Of a DNA stretch of 64,000 bases, positions 35,485 to 44,261 are shown one piece after another. How positions within the stretch are numbered: the stretch's first letter is position 1; the number at the start of each line of letters is the position of its first letter. This stretch comes from Campylobacter concisus (GTDB lineage Bacteria; Campylobacterota; Campylobacteria; Campylobacterales; Campylobacteraceae): assembly GCF_002165775.1 (NCBI RefSeq), contig NZ_NDYP01000007.1:1-64000 (forward strand), written 5' to 3'. Both the position numbers and the translations under genes were made by a program. The notes under the pieces were generated by a model that was not told the origin of the DNA, made no database searches, and was given only the letters and a program-made list of their open reading frames with translations.

Positions 35485-35634
35485 GCAAAATAAAAATGCA
35501 AAAAATAATGGCTATATTTTTGCTTAGCGCTAATTTTGCTTTATAATTTAAACCTTTTTGACACACCTAGTCAGTTTTGATTATTAAATGCGTGAGCTAA
35601 AATTTAGTAAATTTTTGATTATAAGTTTTAGGAT

Positions 35635-35656
35635 AAAAGGGCAAATTTACCCTTTT
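35635..35656 (-). terminator. Terminator after the ABC binding-protein gene
   Basis: AAAAGGG (35635-35641) and CCCTTTT (35650-35656), an 8-nt loop, four bases past the stop at 35660. Confidence 0.65.
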
Positions 35657-35659
35657 TGT

Positions 35660-36580
35660 TTAATCTATTAGAAGTGATTTTATATCTACTTTTTGCTCGA
35701 TCATCTTGCTCTCAAGCATAAATTCTTGCGTAGCTTCAAGTGCTTTTATGTCATCAGCAGTGATCTTTGGACTAAAGTCATACTGCGGATACATACTCTT
35801 TACCGCCTCTATGCTAAGACCGGTCTCTTCAGCTGTAAATTTTAATGCCTCTTCCTCATTTGCTTTCATAAAAGCCAAAATTTCATCTTGAGCCTTTTTA
35901 AATTTCTCAACTACGTCTTTATGCTTTTTGTAAAATTCTCCGCTTGTGGCAGTGACGATGACTGGAGTGATGACACCCTTGCCTGTTGTTACGACACTAA
36001 GTCCTGATTTTTTAGCATTATAAGCAGCTGGTCCAGCAAGAAGCGCTGCATCGACGCTGCCGTTTTCTACCGCGGCTTGCGCAGCTGGGATACCCATAGA
36101 GATGAACTCTACGTCGTTTATGCTAAGCCCGCCAAGCGCTAGGTATCTAACCAAAAGCTCGTTTAAGATAGTGCCTTTTGGACCTGCTACTTTTTTACCT
36201 TTTAGATCTTTTGGCGACTTTATGTTTTGGTCCTTAGAAAATATCACAAATGCCTCTGGCGCCCTTGAATAGGCGCTTATGATCTTTATGTCAGCCTTAT
36301 TTGCAGCTGCAAGTATGACCGAAGTGCCGCCCACACAGTTTAGAAACTGGAGCGAATTTGAAGCGAGCGCTTGCGTTTGTTTCGCACCTGAGGTGATCTC
36401 GGAGTACTCGACCGGCACGCCAAAAGACTTCGCATAAAAGCCTTTAAATTTATCGACGATCGATGGGACGTTTAGCGGCGATTTGACGTAGGTCATGCCG
36501 ATCTTATCTAAGCCTTCGCTTGCGTTTGCGACTAGACAAAACAAAGAGGCCGCACACAAAACCTTGAAAAACTTTCTCAT
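35660..36580 (-). CDS. ABC importer substrate-binding protein, SsuA/NMT1-like
   Basis: A 306-residue periplasmic binding protein with a Sec signal peptide (LCAASLFCLVANA). It belongs to the SsuA/TauA/THI5-like group: GLDKIGMTYVKSP, the QFLNCVGGTSVILAAANKADIKII segment, and the GKKVAGPKGTILNELL hinge region. Members bind sulfonates, nitrate-type anions or pyrimidine precursors, so the ligand is open. It is the last gene of an operon with ATPase, permease and a hydrogenase-like protein; the 73-bp gap before it is larger than the other junctions. Confidence 0.85.
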   Translation of the reverse strand: MRKFFKVLCAASLFCLVANASEGLDKIGMTYVKSPLNVPSIVDKFKGFYAKSFGVPVEYSEITSGAKQTQALASNSLQFLNCVGGTSVILAAANKADIKIISAYSRAPEAFVIFSKDQNIKSPKDLKGKKVAGPKGTILNELLVRYLALGGLSINDVEFISMGIPAAQAAVENGSVDAALLAGPAAYNAKKSGLSVVTTGKGVITPVIVTATSGEFYKKHKDVVEKFKKAQDEILAFMKANEEEALKFTAEETGLSIEAVKSMYPQYDFSPKITADDIKALEATQEFMLESKMIEQKVDIKSLLID

Positions 36581-36653
36581 ATTTGCTCCTTTAAAAATTT
36601 TATAAATTATATAATTTTTTGCTTCATTTTAGTTTTAGTTATCATTTTTTATT

Positions 36654-37346
36654 CTAAATTTCACTCAAAATTTTGCGTTTTACGGCTATTAGCTCCTCAC
36701 TTAGCAGATCTCTTGGCTTTGCTAAATTTGATAGGTCGTAGTTTGATTTTATCCCGCCCTTTTCAAGCAAGATGATCTCATCAGCCAAAAATAGCGCCTC
36801 ATCGATGTTGTGAGTGACGAAAAGGATGGTTTTGCCGGCTTGTATTTTTAAAATTTCAGCCTGCATGCTAGCCCTCGTAAATGCATCAAGCGCGGCAAAC
36901 GGCTCGTCCATGAGGATCAAATTTGCCTCGTACGCAAGCACTCTAGCAAGCGAAACGCGCGAGCTCATACCGCCAGATAACTGCGAAACAGTGGCAAATT
37001 TAAAGTCGCTAAGTCCTATCATAGATATCAGACTATCGATCTTTGTAGCCTCTATCTCATGCTTTTTAAGCGCAAATACGATGTTTTCATAGACGTTTAG
37101 AAACGGCATAAGGCGGGCTTCTTGAAAGACGAAGCCGATCTTTGCTTGCTCTTTAAATTTTATCTCGCCAAGGCTTACGCTCTCAAGACTGGCGATGAGG
37201 CGTAAAAGCGTAGTTTTGCCGCATCCGCTTCTGCCGAGTATGACGGTGATCTTATCTTTTTTTATGCTTAAATTTAGTTCTCTCAAAACGTCAATACGCT
37301 TCTCGCCGATATAAAAATGCTTGGATAAATTTGAAATTTCTATCAT
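36654..37346 (-). CDS. ABC importer ATPase, SsuB/TauB-like
   Basis: A 230-residue nucleotide-binding subunit: Walker A GRSGCGKTT near residue 37, Q-loop FVFQEARLMPF near 72, signature LSGGMSSRVSLAR near 122, Walker B LILMDEPFAALD near 140, H-loop FVTHNIDEALFLAD near 170. The layout is that of nitrate/sulfonate/taurine ATPases. It overlaps the permease gene by 4 bp. Confidence 0.92.
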   Translation of the reverse strand: MIEISNLSKHFYIGEKRIDVLRELNLSIKKDKITVILGRSGCGKTTLLRLIASLESVSLGEIKFKEQAKIGFVFQEARLMPFLNVYENIVFALKKHEIEATKIDSLISMIGLSDFKFATVSQLSGGMSSRVSLARVLAYEANLILMDEPFAALDAFTRASMQAEILKIQAGKTILFVTHNIDEALFLADEIILLEKGGIKSNYDLSNLAKPRDLLSEELIAVKRKILSEI

Positions 37347-38092
37347 TTATCGCCTCGCAAAAGGCTAAATTTCGCTATCAAAAGCAAAAAGAGCCTATCT
37401 ATGAGCACGCCGCAAATGCCGATCGTAAAAATGCCCACAAATATCCTATCCGCGCGTGAAAGCTCCTCAGCGTCAAGTATGAGGTAGCCCAGCCCGCTTG
37501 ACGCCGCTATCATCTCCGCTCCGATGATCGCACGCATGGCGTAGCCAAAGCCTATTCGCATGCCGACGAAGATATCTTTTAGCGCACTTTTTATGATGAT
37601 CTTGTAAAAAATCTCAAATTTACTAAAGCCAAAAATTTTACCAACCTCGATAAGCTTTATATCACAGCTCGTTAGCCCCTTTTGGATGCTTAGAAACATC
37701 GGAAAAAACGAGGCTAGGATGATAATGATGATCTTTGGCGTCTCGTTTATACCAAACCAAAGCACCAAAATGGCGATCAAACTAAGCGGCGGGATATTTC
37801 TAAAAAACTCCAGTATCCACTCGTAATAAACGCTGATCTTTGGCAAAAGCGCCGCTATACCGCCAAGCACGAGCGCTAGGGCAAACGAGAGTGCGTAGCC
37901 TGCAAATATACGTTTAAAGCTGATGATAGTATGCGTGGCGAGCTCGCCGCTTAGGCTCATGCCATACATCGTCTTTAGCGTAGCTAGCGGACTTGGCAAG
38001 ATATATGGAGTAAAAATTTCTAGCTCGCAAACGACCTGCCAGATGGCAAAGATCGCTAGGATCAAAATGCTCTTTTTAAAAATTTCTCTCAC
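37343..38092 (-). CDS. ABC importer permease, SsuC/TauC-like
   Basis: A 249-residue inner-membrane protein with about six helices. The BPD_transp_1 coupling segment is GKIFGFSKFEIFYKIIIKSA near residue 160; FRNIPPLSLIAILVLWFG near 95 is typical of the SsuC/TauC group. It overlaps the ATPase and the hydrogenase-like gene by 4 bp each. Confidence 0.92.
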   Translation of the reverse strand: MREIFKKSILILAIFAIWQVVCELEIFTPYILPSPLATLKTMYGMSLSGELATHTIISFKRIFAGYALSFALALVLGGIAALLPKISVYYEWILEFFRNIPPLSLIAILVLWFGINETPKIIIIILASFFPMFLSIQKGLTSCDIKLIEVGKIFGFSKFEIFYKIIIKSALKDIFVGMRIGFGYAMRAIIGAEMIAASSGLGYLILDAEELSRADRIFVGIFTIGICGVLIDRLFLLLIAKFSLLRGDK

Positions 38093-38697
38093 AACCCATC
38101 TCCGTTGTGACAGCCGTTTTCGCAGTATAAAAGCTCGATGATCTGGTAGTTTTTAAGCTCGCTAAATTTATATGAAAGGGCGTTTTGTATCTTCTCTTTA
38201 CTACCAAGACTTAGGGTTTTTACGCCCAAATTTGTAAAAAAGCCAGGCGGTATCGGACTTTGCTCGATACTACGCATCTTTAAATTTATAGCGTTTTGCT
38301 CCCTAAAGCTTTTCCACGTCAAAAATGTGGTTCGCGCTAAATTTAGCTCCCTACCAAGCTCTGCAAGATCCTCACAGGGCGTCGTCACGTAAAGCCACTC
38401 GTCCTCTTTTAGCTTTGAACTAAGCTCAAGCGCGCTCTCTATCAAAATGGGGTTTAAGCTTGAAATATTGTTTGAAAATTCTTTGAAATTTGATCTTATA
38501 AAATTTACAGCTCTTGGACAGCGACTGTCTAAAACCATGCCTTTAGAGCATAAATTTTTATATGAATTTTTGACATCACGAACATGATCTTTTTCGCACT
38601 CTACTATGTTAAAGCCCTTGTTTTGCAAGAGCTCTTTTAACGCAGAGAAGTCATACATATTTTTTACAACAGGATTTAGCCAAAGTAGCTTTCTCAC
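38089..38697 (-). CDS. [FeFe]-hydrogenase H-domain-like protein, shortened
   Basis: A 202-residue cytosolic protein that aligns in order with the three loops around the H-cluster of HydA: DSRCPRA (Cys60), TTPCED (Cys108) and YCENGCHNGDG (Cys192, Cys196), and also with the NNISSLNP helix between loops one and two. These are the four cysteines that hold the [4Fe-4S]H cubane in HydA. The neighbouring proton-relay cysteine of loop one is Arg59, and the lysine of PCxxK is absent. There is no ferredoxin-type N-terminal domain, and it ends right after loop three. It starts at GTG with GGAGA upstream and leads the ABC operon. It may bind an Fe-S cluster; hydrogenase activity is unlikely. Motif alignment was done by eye. 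Confidence 0.65.
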   Translation of the reverse strand: MRKLLWLNPVVKNMYDFSALKELLQNKGFNIVECEKDHVRDVKNSYKNLCSKGMVLDSRCPRAVNFIRSNFKEFSNNISSLNPILIESALELSSKLKEDEWLYVTTPCEDLAELGRELNLARTTFLTWKSFREQNAINLKMRSIEQSPIPPGFFTNLGVKTLSLGSKEKIQNALSYKFSELKNYQIIELLYCENGCHNGDGL

Positions 38698-38767
38698 GAG
38701 TTCTCCGTAATTTTAATAATAGAAATCAAGATTCTATCATTTAAAAATTTAAACCAAGTAAAAAGAG

Positions 38768-38799
38768 CCGCTTATGACTAAAATCATAAAGATAAGCGG
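38768..38799 (-). terminator. Terminator after the gene ending at 38821
   Basis: CCGCTTAT (38768-38775) and ATAAGCGG (38792-38799) pair across a 16-nt loop 21 bp beyond the stop. Confidence 0.55.
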
Positions 38800-38820
38800 T
38801 ACAAAAAAACTAAATTTAGC

Positions 38821-39825
38821 CTACACTTTTATATCTAACTTCTGTTTTTGCTCCACTTTTTCCATTAGCTTTAGTATATCAACTCCGTTTTTCTCAAGCT
38901 GCATTAGCTCCTTAAGATAGGCAAATTTTTCATCTTTGTTGATGTCGTAAGTAGCTAGCTTCTCGCTTCGTCCGATCACTGAAGCATAGACTTTGTTGCC
39001 ATCAAGTTTATCCGTATTTTGTACATTATAAAGCGAGAGCACGCCCTCTACCACCTCTTTAAAATCCGCCCCGCTCTTCATGCCAGCTTTCATAAGCGTA
39101 AGAAATCTCTGTCTACTCTCTTCGTCAGTGAAATTTATATTTTGTAGCGTCTGGTACTCAATTGGTGGCTTATTAGTGCTTGTTAGCATAGAGATAGCCT
39201 TTTTGCCTATTGTAATGCTCTCCACGCCGACTCTTTCGCCAAGATACTGCCTAAGCGCATAATCAATCCACTTATCTTTAAACTCATCTATGCTTAGGTC
39301 TTTATCAAGTATCTCAAACCCTTCCACGTGGCTCTTATGGCCAAGTCCAAGAAGTGTGTTGCCATCAAGTTTTGACGTGTACTCTTTTGCAAAGAGATCG
39401 ACATCTGTTGGATAATATCCTATGATCTCTTCGTGAGCTCTGCCAAAGCCAAGTGCTTTGGTCTGGTTGATAAAATTTTTGAGATCATTTATCTCATCTT
39501 GGCTGACTTGTTTGTCATATCCCATGAGCTTGCCCCAGATGCTTATCTTGCCATTAGCAGCTATGCCTGATAGCGAGAAATTGCTAGCAAATGTTAGATT
39601 TTCGCTATTTTTTTGAAATTTTATCGTATTTGTTTCATTTAAATTTATTGGCTCACCTCTAGTATCAGTATGACTTTTTCGTTCATCAACCAAACTGCTA
39701 GATAAATCATTTAAAGAATTTTTGTCTATATTTAGTTTAGAGTTATTGGTGTCAAGCTCTTGTGCTCTACTACTTTGCAAGCCAACATAAAAATTTGTGC
39801 CAACTCCATTTATGCCACCTATCAT
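38821..39825 (-). CDS. Hypothetical protein, 334 aa
   Basis: Not recognised. There is no signal peptide or membrane segment. The N-terminal 90 residues are Asn/Ser/Asp-rich and probably disordered; the rest is mixed helical. An EF-hand-like DINKDEKFAYLKEL occurs near residue 298, and two KLDGN segments (near 152 and 278) recur. The start context MIGGINGVGTNFY is reminiscent of flagellar-hook or secreted proteins without a cleaved signal, but this is only an impression. It is a single gene with its own terminator, 280 bp upstream spacing and no partner. Confidence 0.72.
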   Translation of the reverse strand: MIGGINGVGTNFYVGLQSSRAQELDTNNSKLNIDKNSLNDLSSSLVDERKSHTDTRGEPINLNETNTIKFQKNSENLTFASNFSLSGIAANGKISIWGKLMGYDKQVSQDEINDLKNFINQTKALGFGRAHEEIIGYYPTDVDLFAKEYTSKLDGNTLLGLGHKSHVEGFEILDKDLSIDEFKDKWIDYALRQYLGERVGVESITIGKKAISMLTSTNKPPIEYQTLQNINFTDEESRQRFLTLMKAGMKSGADFKEVVEGVLSLYNVQNTDKLDGNKVYASVIGRSEKLATYDINKDEKFAYLKELMQLEKNGVDILKLMEKVEQKQKLDIKV

Positions 39826-40077
39826 CTCAAATCCTTTGAAATTTATAAGATATTTGAAAGAATATCGTCTTTATAAAATAAAATTTTAGCATAGAGTTCA
39901 AAGATAAAAATTTAAAATGTATGATTTTAGATTAAAGGATTTACAACTTTTAACTATTAAATTTATGATTTTTTGGTTAATAAAATTTGATAAATAATTA
40001 AAGAAATTTATACTTTAGAAAGCTTTTGAAAGAAGGATTTTATTTTAAAGGTAAGAGAATTTTATATTCAAGAAATT

Positions 40078-40101
40078 AAAAAAAGAGAGCCGAAGCTCTC
40101 T
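40078..40101 (-). terminator. Rho-independent terminator of the ribosomal superoperon
   Basis: On the minus strand AGAGAGC-TTCG-GCTCTCT (40101-40084) is followed by seven T (40084-40078, the first paired). The UUCG tetraloop and T run make this the most classical terminator in the window, 6 bp after the rplQ stop. Confidence 0.92.
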
Positions 40102-40106
40102 AATAA

Positions 40107-40463
40107 TTATTCAGCTACTAGCTCTATATAAGCCATCTCTGCTGCGTCGCCTCTGCGAACACGAGTCTTAATGATTCTTGTATAGCCGCCATTGCGCTCT
40201 TTAAATTTTGGAGCTACTTCAGTAACTAATTTATTTGTTGTTTCTTTATCTTGTAAAGAAGCAAATACTGCTCTGTGAGCGTTAGAGTCACCTTTTCTGG
40301 CTCTTGTAATTAGCTTCTCAACATAGCTTCTAAGCTCTTTTGCTTTTGGTAAAGTCGTCTCTATCTTTTCGCTTTTGATGATAGCTATCGCCAAATTTTT
40401 AAGCAATGCAGATCTATGAGATGACGTTCTACCAAGTTTGCGATATCCGTGTTTATGTCTCAT
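40107..40463 (-). CDS. rplQ: 50S ribosomal protein L17
   Basis: A 118-residue L17, which lies near the exit of the 50S tunnel. The start [17 protein letters not shown] is highly conserved. It is the last gene of the S10-spc-alpha block, 11 bp after rpoA and directly before the UUCG terminator. Full family length. Confidence 0.97.
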   Translation of the reverse strand: MRHKHGYRKLGRTSSHRSALLKNLAIAIIKSEKIETTLPKAKELRSYVEKLITRARKGDSNAHRAVFASLQDKETTNKLVTEVAPKFKERNGGYTRIIKTRVRRGDAAEMAYIELVAE

Positions 40464-40474
40464 CTATTGTCCTT

Positions 40475-41491
40475 TTATTCTTTTACACTCATTTGTGCTT
40501 TAAGCTCGGTTATTTTCTTTCTTAGCTGCTCTTTGCCATCTTTTAACACATCGGCACCAACTGGATAGCCTATCTCTTCCATAACCGCTTTAATCTCTTC
40601 AAGAGATTTTTTACCTAAATTTTTAAGCTCTTTAAGCTCATTTTCGTCCATTAATGCAAGCTCGCCGATAAATCTAATATCAGCTTTGTCAAGGCAGTTA
40701 AAACTTCTAGCACTTAAATTTAGATCTTCTACGCTAGAAAGTAACTTTGAAAACTCGCCACCTGCAGTTGAGCTAGCAACTGGAGTACTAACATCAATAT
40801 CTAAAATTCCTTTAAATACTGACATTTGTTGATACATAGCTTCTAAACAATTTTTAAAAGCCTCTATCGGACTAACTTGACCATCAGTTGTTATAGTAAA
40901 TACGATCTTTTCATAGTCTGGATCATCCTCAACCAAGACATTTTGTATATCATAAACTGCTTTTTTAACAGGTGTAAAGAAAGCATCAAGTGCGATATAG
41001 TCGTCTTCAATCTCTTCTCTGATCTCTTCACTAGGAACATATCCGATACCTTTTTGAATGATAACTGAAAAATTTAACTCAGCATCTTCGTTTATTGTAG
41101 CAAGGTATGCGTCTGGGTTAACGATCTCAACTAGATCATTATTTAGATCAGCCCCAGTTATCTCTTTTGGTCCTTTAAAGCTATACTCTATAACTTCGCG
41201 CTCACTGGTGCTTTTTAATTTAAATCTGATCTTTTTCAAATTTATAATAAAAAAAGCTACGTCCTCTAGCATACCTCGCATACTATCAAATTCGTGACTA
41301 ACTCCTTTTATCTTTACACCAATAGGAGCAAAACCTACTGTACTTGTGTAAAGAAGACGACGCAATGGGTGAGCCAAGGTAACAGCATAGCCCGCCTCAA
41401 AAGGATATGCTGTAATGTTAGCAACATTTTCACTAACACTTTTAACTTCAATTTCAGTTGGCATATAAGCTGATGTAGTAATCTTTCTCAT
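40475..41491 (-). CDS. rpoA: RNA polymerase alpha subunit
   Basis: A 338-residue alpha subunit. The N-terminal dimerisation domain includes [15 protein letters not shown] near residue 40; the C-terminal domain, which contacts UP elements and activators, includes [16 protein letters not shown] and [13 protein letters not shown] near 280-310. Length and domains are complete. It lies between rpsD and rplQ, as in the alpha operon of most bacteria. Confidence 0.97.
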   Translation of the reverse strand: MRKITTSAYMPTEIEVKSVSENVANITAYPFEAGYAVTLAHPLRRLLYTSTVGFAPIGVKIKGVSHEFDSMRGMLEDVAFFIINLKKIRFKLKSTSEREVIEYSFKGPKEITGADLNNDLVEIVNPDAYLATINEDAELNFSVIIQKGIGYVPSEEIREEIEDDYIALDAFFTPVKKAVYDIQNVLVEDDPDYEKIVFTITTDGQVSPIEAFKNCLEAMYQQMSVFKGILDIDVSTPVASSTAGGEFSKLLSSVEDLNLSARSFNCLDKADIRFIGELALMDENELKELKNLGKKSLEEIKAVMEEIGYPVGADVLKDGKEQLRKKITELKAQMSVKE

Positions 41492-41505
41492 CTTTATACC
41501 CTCTA

Positions 41506-42132
41506 TTATTTTGAATAAAGCTCTACTATAAATCTTTCCTCAACAGGAATGATAACCTCTTCTCTTTCTGGATTTCTAGTGAAAATTCCAAATTTTTTCT
41601 CTTTTTCAACATCTACCCAAGCAACAATACCAGTTTGTGCTGTAAGATCTATCGCACGAACAATTTGTGGATTGTTTTTAGATTTTTCGACAATCTCTAC
41701 TTTTGCGCCAGGTTCAACTCTGTAAGATGGTATATCTACTCTTTTGCCATTTACTAAAATATGTCCATGAGTTACTAGCTGACGAGCAAAACGACGAGTT
41801 GTTGCAAAGCCCATTCTATAAACAACATTATCTAATCTTTGCTCTAGTAGTTGAACCAAAAGGGCACCAGTGTTGCCCTCGCGGCGTGCTGCTTCTTGAA
41901 ATAATCTTCTAAATTGCTTCTCTGAAACACCATACATGAATTTAGCTTTTTGTTTCTCGCGAAGTTGTAAGCCATATTCGCTTATTTTTGCTCTTCTTTG
42001 TCCATGTTGTCCTGGCGCATAAGGTCTTTTTTCAAAAGCACTTTTACCAGCAAGTCTTCTTTCGCCTTTTAACGCAAGAGACACACCAAGACGTCTTTCT
42101 AATTTTTCAACAGGTCCTGTATATCTAGCCAT
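41506..42132 (-). CDS. rpsD: 30S ribosomal protein S4
   Basis: A 208-residue S4, a 16S rRNA primary binder. It starts with [16 protein letters not shown] and has the S4 RNA-binding domain [22 protein letters not shown] near residue 100. The N-terminal zinc cysteines found in some S4 types are absent. In E. coli S4 represses this operon; whether it does so here is unknown. Confidence 0.97.
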   Translation of the reverse strand: MARYTGPVEKLERRLGVSLALKGERRLAGKSAFEKRPYAPGQHGQRRAKISEYGLQLREKQKAKFMYGVSEKQFRRLFQEAARREGNTGALLVQLLEQRLDNVVYRMGFATTRRFARQLVTHGHILVNGKRVDIPSYRVEPGAKVEIVEKSKNNPQIVRAIDLTAQTGIVAWVDVEKEKKFGIFTRNPEREEVIIPVEERFIVELYSK

Positions 42133-42157
42133 AATAATTTCTCCTATTTTTCTCTAA

Positions 42158-42550
42158 TTATACGCGGCGGCGTTTTGGCGGTCTACAACCATTGTGTGGT
42201 AAAGGCGTAATGTCTTTAAAGAAAGATACTTTAATTCCTTCAACAGTTCCTACACTTTTAACAGCCGTTTCACGTCCGCTACCTGGACCTTGAACCTTAA
42301 TACCAACTTCTTTTATACCATGCTCTTTTGCTTTATTTAGAGCATCTTCAACTGCCTGCTGAGCTGCATAAGGAGTTGATTTTTTACTACCTTTAAAGCC
42401 TAAGCCACCTGCACTACTCCATGCAATAGCATTTCCCATTTCATCAGTTACAGTTACCATAGTATTATTAAATGTTGCACTGATATAAACGATACCTTTG
42501 GCTATGCTTTTTCTAACTACTTTTTTCTTAACAATTTTTCTTTTCGCCAT
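42158..42550 (-). CDS. rpsK: 30S ribosomal protein S11
   Basis: A 130-residue S11 of the 30S platform. It shows [16 protein letters not shown] near residue 30, the [12 protein letters not shown] motif near 90, and the basic end [13 protein letters not shown]. It is 22 bp after rpsM and 25 bp before rpsD. Confidence 0.97.
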   Translation of the reverse strand: MAKRKIVKKKVVRKSIAKGIVYISATFNNTMVTVTDEMGNAIAWSSAGGLGFKGSKKSTPYAAQQAVEDALNKAKEHGIKEVGIKVQGPGSGRETAVKSVGTVEGIKVSFFKDITPLPHNGCRPPKRRRV

Positions 42551-42572
42551 TTATTATCCTTTAACCCTTGCC

Positions 42573-42941
42573 TTACTTAGTAGCTGCACCGACAGTTTTA
42601 CGTCTGCCTTTTCTGGTTCTAGCATTAGTTTTAGTCTTTTGACCACGAACAGGAAGACCTTTTCTGTGGCGAAGACCTCTATAACTTCCAAGATCCATAA
42701 GAGCTTTGATATCCATAGCAACTTGTTTTCTCAAATCACCCTCAACGATATGATGCTCTTGAATTTCTTTACGGATAGCTGCTGCTTCGTCTTCGCTAAG
42801 CTCATAAACTCTCTTGTCGTAAGAAATTCCAGCTGCGTCAAGAATTTGACGAGATTTATAAAGACCTATACCATAAATATAAGTCAAACCATACTCGATT
42901 CTCTTTTTGTTTGGTAAATCTACACCTGCAATACGTGCCAT
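42573..42941 (-). CDS. rpsM: 30S ribosomal protein S13
   Basis: A 122-residue S13 of the 30S head, with [16 protein letters not shown] at the start, a helix-two-turn-helix region near residue 20, and the [23 protein letters not shown] region close to the basic C-terminal tail that contacts tRNA. It begins 3 bp after rpmJ. Confidence 0.97.
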   Translation of the reverse strand: MARIAGVDLPNKKRIEYGLTYIYGIGLYKSRQILDAAGISYDKRVYELSEDEAAAIRKEIQEHHIVEGDLRKQVAMDIKALMDLGSYRGLRHRKGLPVRGQKTKTNARTRKGRRKTVGAATK

Positions 42942-42944
42942 GCC

Positions 42945-43058
42945 TTATCCTTGTCTTTGTTTATGTTTTGGATTTTCGCAGATAACACGAATTATACCAC
43001 TACGTTTGACAATTTTACATTTGTCACACATCTTCTTTACAGAAGGACGAACTTTCAT
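42945..43058 (-). CDS. rpmJ: 50S ribosomal protein L36
   Basis: A 37-codon gene read directly from the sequence: the product starts [15 protein letters not shown] and ends HKQRQG, with the zinc ligands Cys11, Cys14, Cys27 and His32. This is the zinc-binding type of L36. The ATG at 43058 has an AGGAGAC ribosome site. It lies between infA and rpsM as in most bacteria, but 189 bp separate it from infA. Confidence 0.95.
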   Translation of the reverse strand: MKVRPSVKKMCDKCKIVKRSGIIRVICENPKHKQRQG

Positions 43059-43103
43059 TTTAGTCTCCTAAAAATTTATTCCACTTTTTTAGGGGCTGCA
43101 TCA

Positions 43104-43161
43104 GGTCTAAAGAAAGAATTTAGACCAACTATTTTCAAAATAAGTGGGGAACTTTGAAAAT
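43104..43161. promoter_or_regulatory. Two hairpins in the infA-rpmJ spacer
   Basis: GGTCTAAA (43104-43111) pairs with TTTAGACC (43119-43126), and ATTTTCAAA (43131-43139) with TTTGAAAAT (43153-43161). Both stems are perfect. They lie in the mRNA ahead of rpmJ and may be processing or attenuation sites; nothing proves a role. Confidence 0.45.
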
Positions 43162-43247
43162 AATTCTTCATACAGCTTTTCGCAAAGCTTGGATTTTATC
43201 CAAAACCAGCTTTAAATTTACTTAGCATATTTGCCAAGAGGCTAAAT

Positions 43248-43466
43248 TTACTTATATCTATAAGTGATCCTGCCCTTATCTAGGCTATATGGCGTAAGTT
43301 CTACTTTTACGCGGTCGCCAGGCATTATCTTTATATAATGCATTCTCATTTTTCCGGCGATATGACATAAAATTATATGTTTGTTGTCAAGCTCAACTTT
43401 AAAAGTTGCATTTGGCAGTGCTTCAACAACGTTTCCATCAATTTCAATGACATCGTCTTTTGCCAC
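43248..43466 (-). CDS. infA: Translation initiation factor IF-1
   Basis: A 72-residue S1-like OB-fold protein: [20 protein letters not shown] at the start, [22 protein letters not shown] near residue 40, and [10 protein letters not shown] at the end. It binds the A site during initiation. It is located after map, as usual in this group, with a 35-bp gap. Confidence 0.97.
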
Positions 43467-43501
43467 AAACTCTCCTTTCCTTAAATTTTTACTATAAATT
43501 T

Positions 43502-44260
43502 TTATGCTTGGCTTAAAATTTCAGCTTTACCATTAACTATCGCCATGCAATGCTCATAATGGCTAGTTCTCAAACCATCTTTTGAAGTTACTCTCCAGTT
43601 ATCGCTTCCCAAAACTGGAGTGCCATCTTTTTGACAGATCATCGGCTCTATACAAAATACCATTCCCTCTTTTATCTTTGGTCCGGCTTTTGGATTATGC
43701 CCCTCAAGATAGTTTGGAATTTCTGGCTCTTCGTGTGGCCTTTTGCCTATGCCGTGACCACAATACCCACGCAAAGGCACATAGCCTCTACCTAGTATAA
43801 ATTTCTCAAGCTCGTAGCAAATTTCTTTAAAATGCATACCAGCTCTTATGAAATCTATCGCAAAATATAGTGCATCTTTTGAGCAAGCGATCAAAGCCTC
43901 ATCTTCTTTTGAAATTTTACCGACCCCAAAAGTCCTAGCCGAATCACCAAAATAACCATCTAAATTTGAGCCGATATCAACGCTAACGATATCACCCTCT
44001 TTTAGTTTGTATTCATTTGGGATTCCGTGGATCACCACTTCATTGACGCTTATGCAAGCCGCATTTGGAAAGCCATAAAGACCTTTAAAAGCAGGTTTTG
44101 CCCCAGCAGCCCTTATCATATCTTCACAAATCTTATCTATCTCAAGAAGTGAAATTCCAGGTTTTATGATCGTAGAAACGTGATCAAGAGTTCGAGCGAC
44201 GATCTTGTTCGCCGCTCTCATTTTCTCTATCTCAGCTGGTCTTTTAAGCGTGATAGCCAT
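43502..44260 (-). CDS. map: Type I methionine aminopeptidase
   Basis: A 252-residue enzyme that removes the initiator Met. The five metal ligands are visible: Asp in [15 protein letters not shown] (two Asp near residues 95 and 106), His in [16 protein letters not shown], Glu in CIEPM near 203, and Glu in YEHCMAI near 236. It lies 1 bp after secY. In many bacteria adk lies between secY and map; here it is absent. Confidence 0.97.
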   Translation of the reverse strand: MAITLKRPAEIEKMRAANKIVARTLDHVSTIIKPGISLLEIDKICEDMIRAAGAKPAFKGLYGFPNAACISVNEVVIHGIPNEYKLKEGDIVSVDIGSNLDGYFGDSARTFGVGKISKEDEALIACSKDALYFAIDFIRAGMHFKEICYELEKFILGRGYVPLRGYCGHGIGKRPHEEPEIPNYLEGHNPKAGPKIKEGMVFCIEPMICQKDGTPVLGSDNWRVTSKDGLRTSHYEHCMAIVNGKAEILSQA

Positions 44261-44261
44261 T

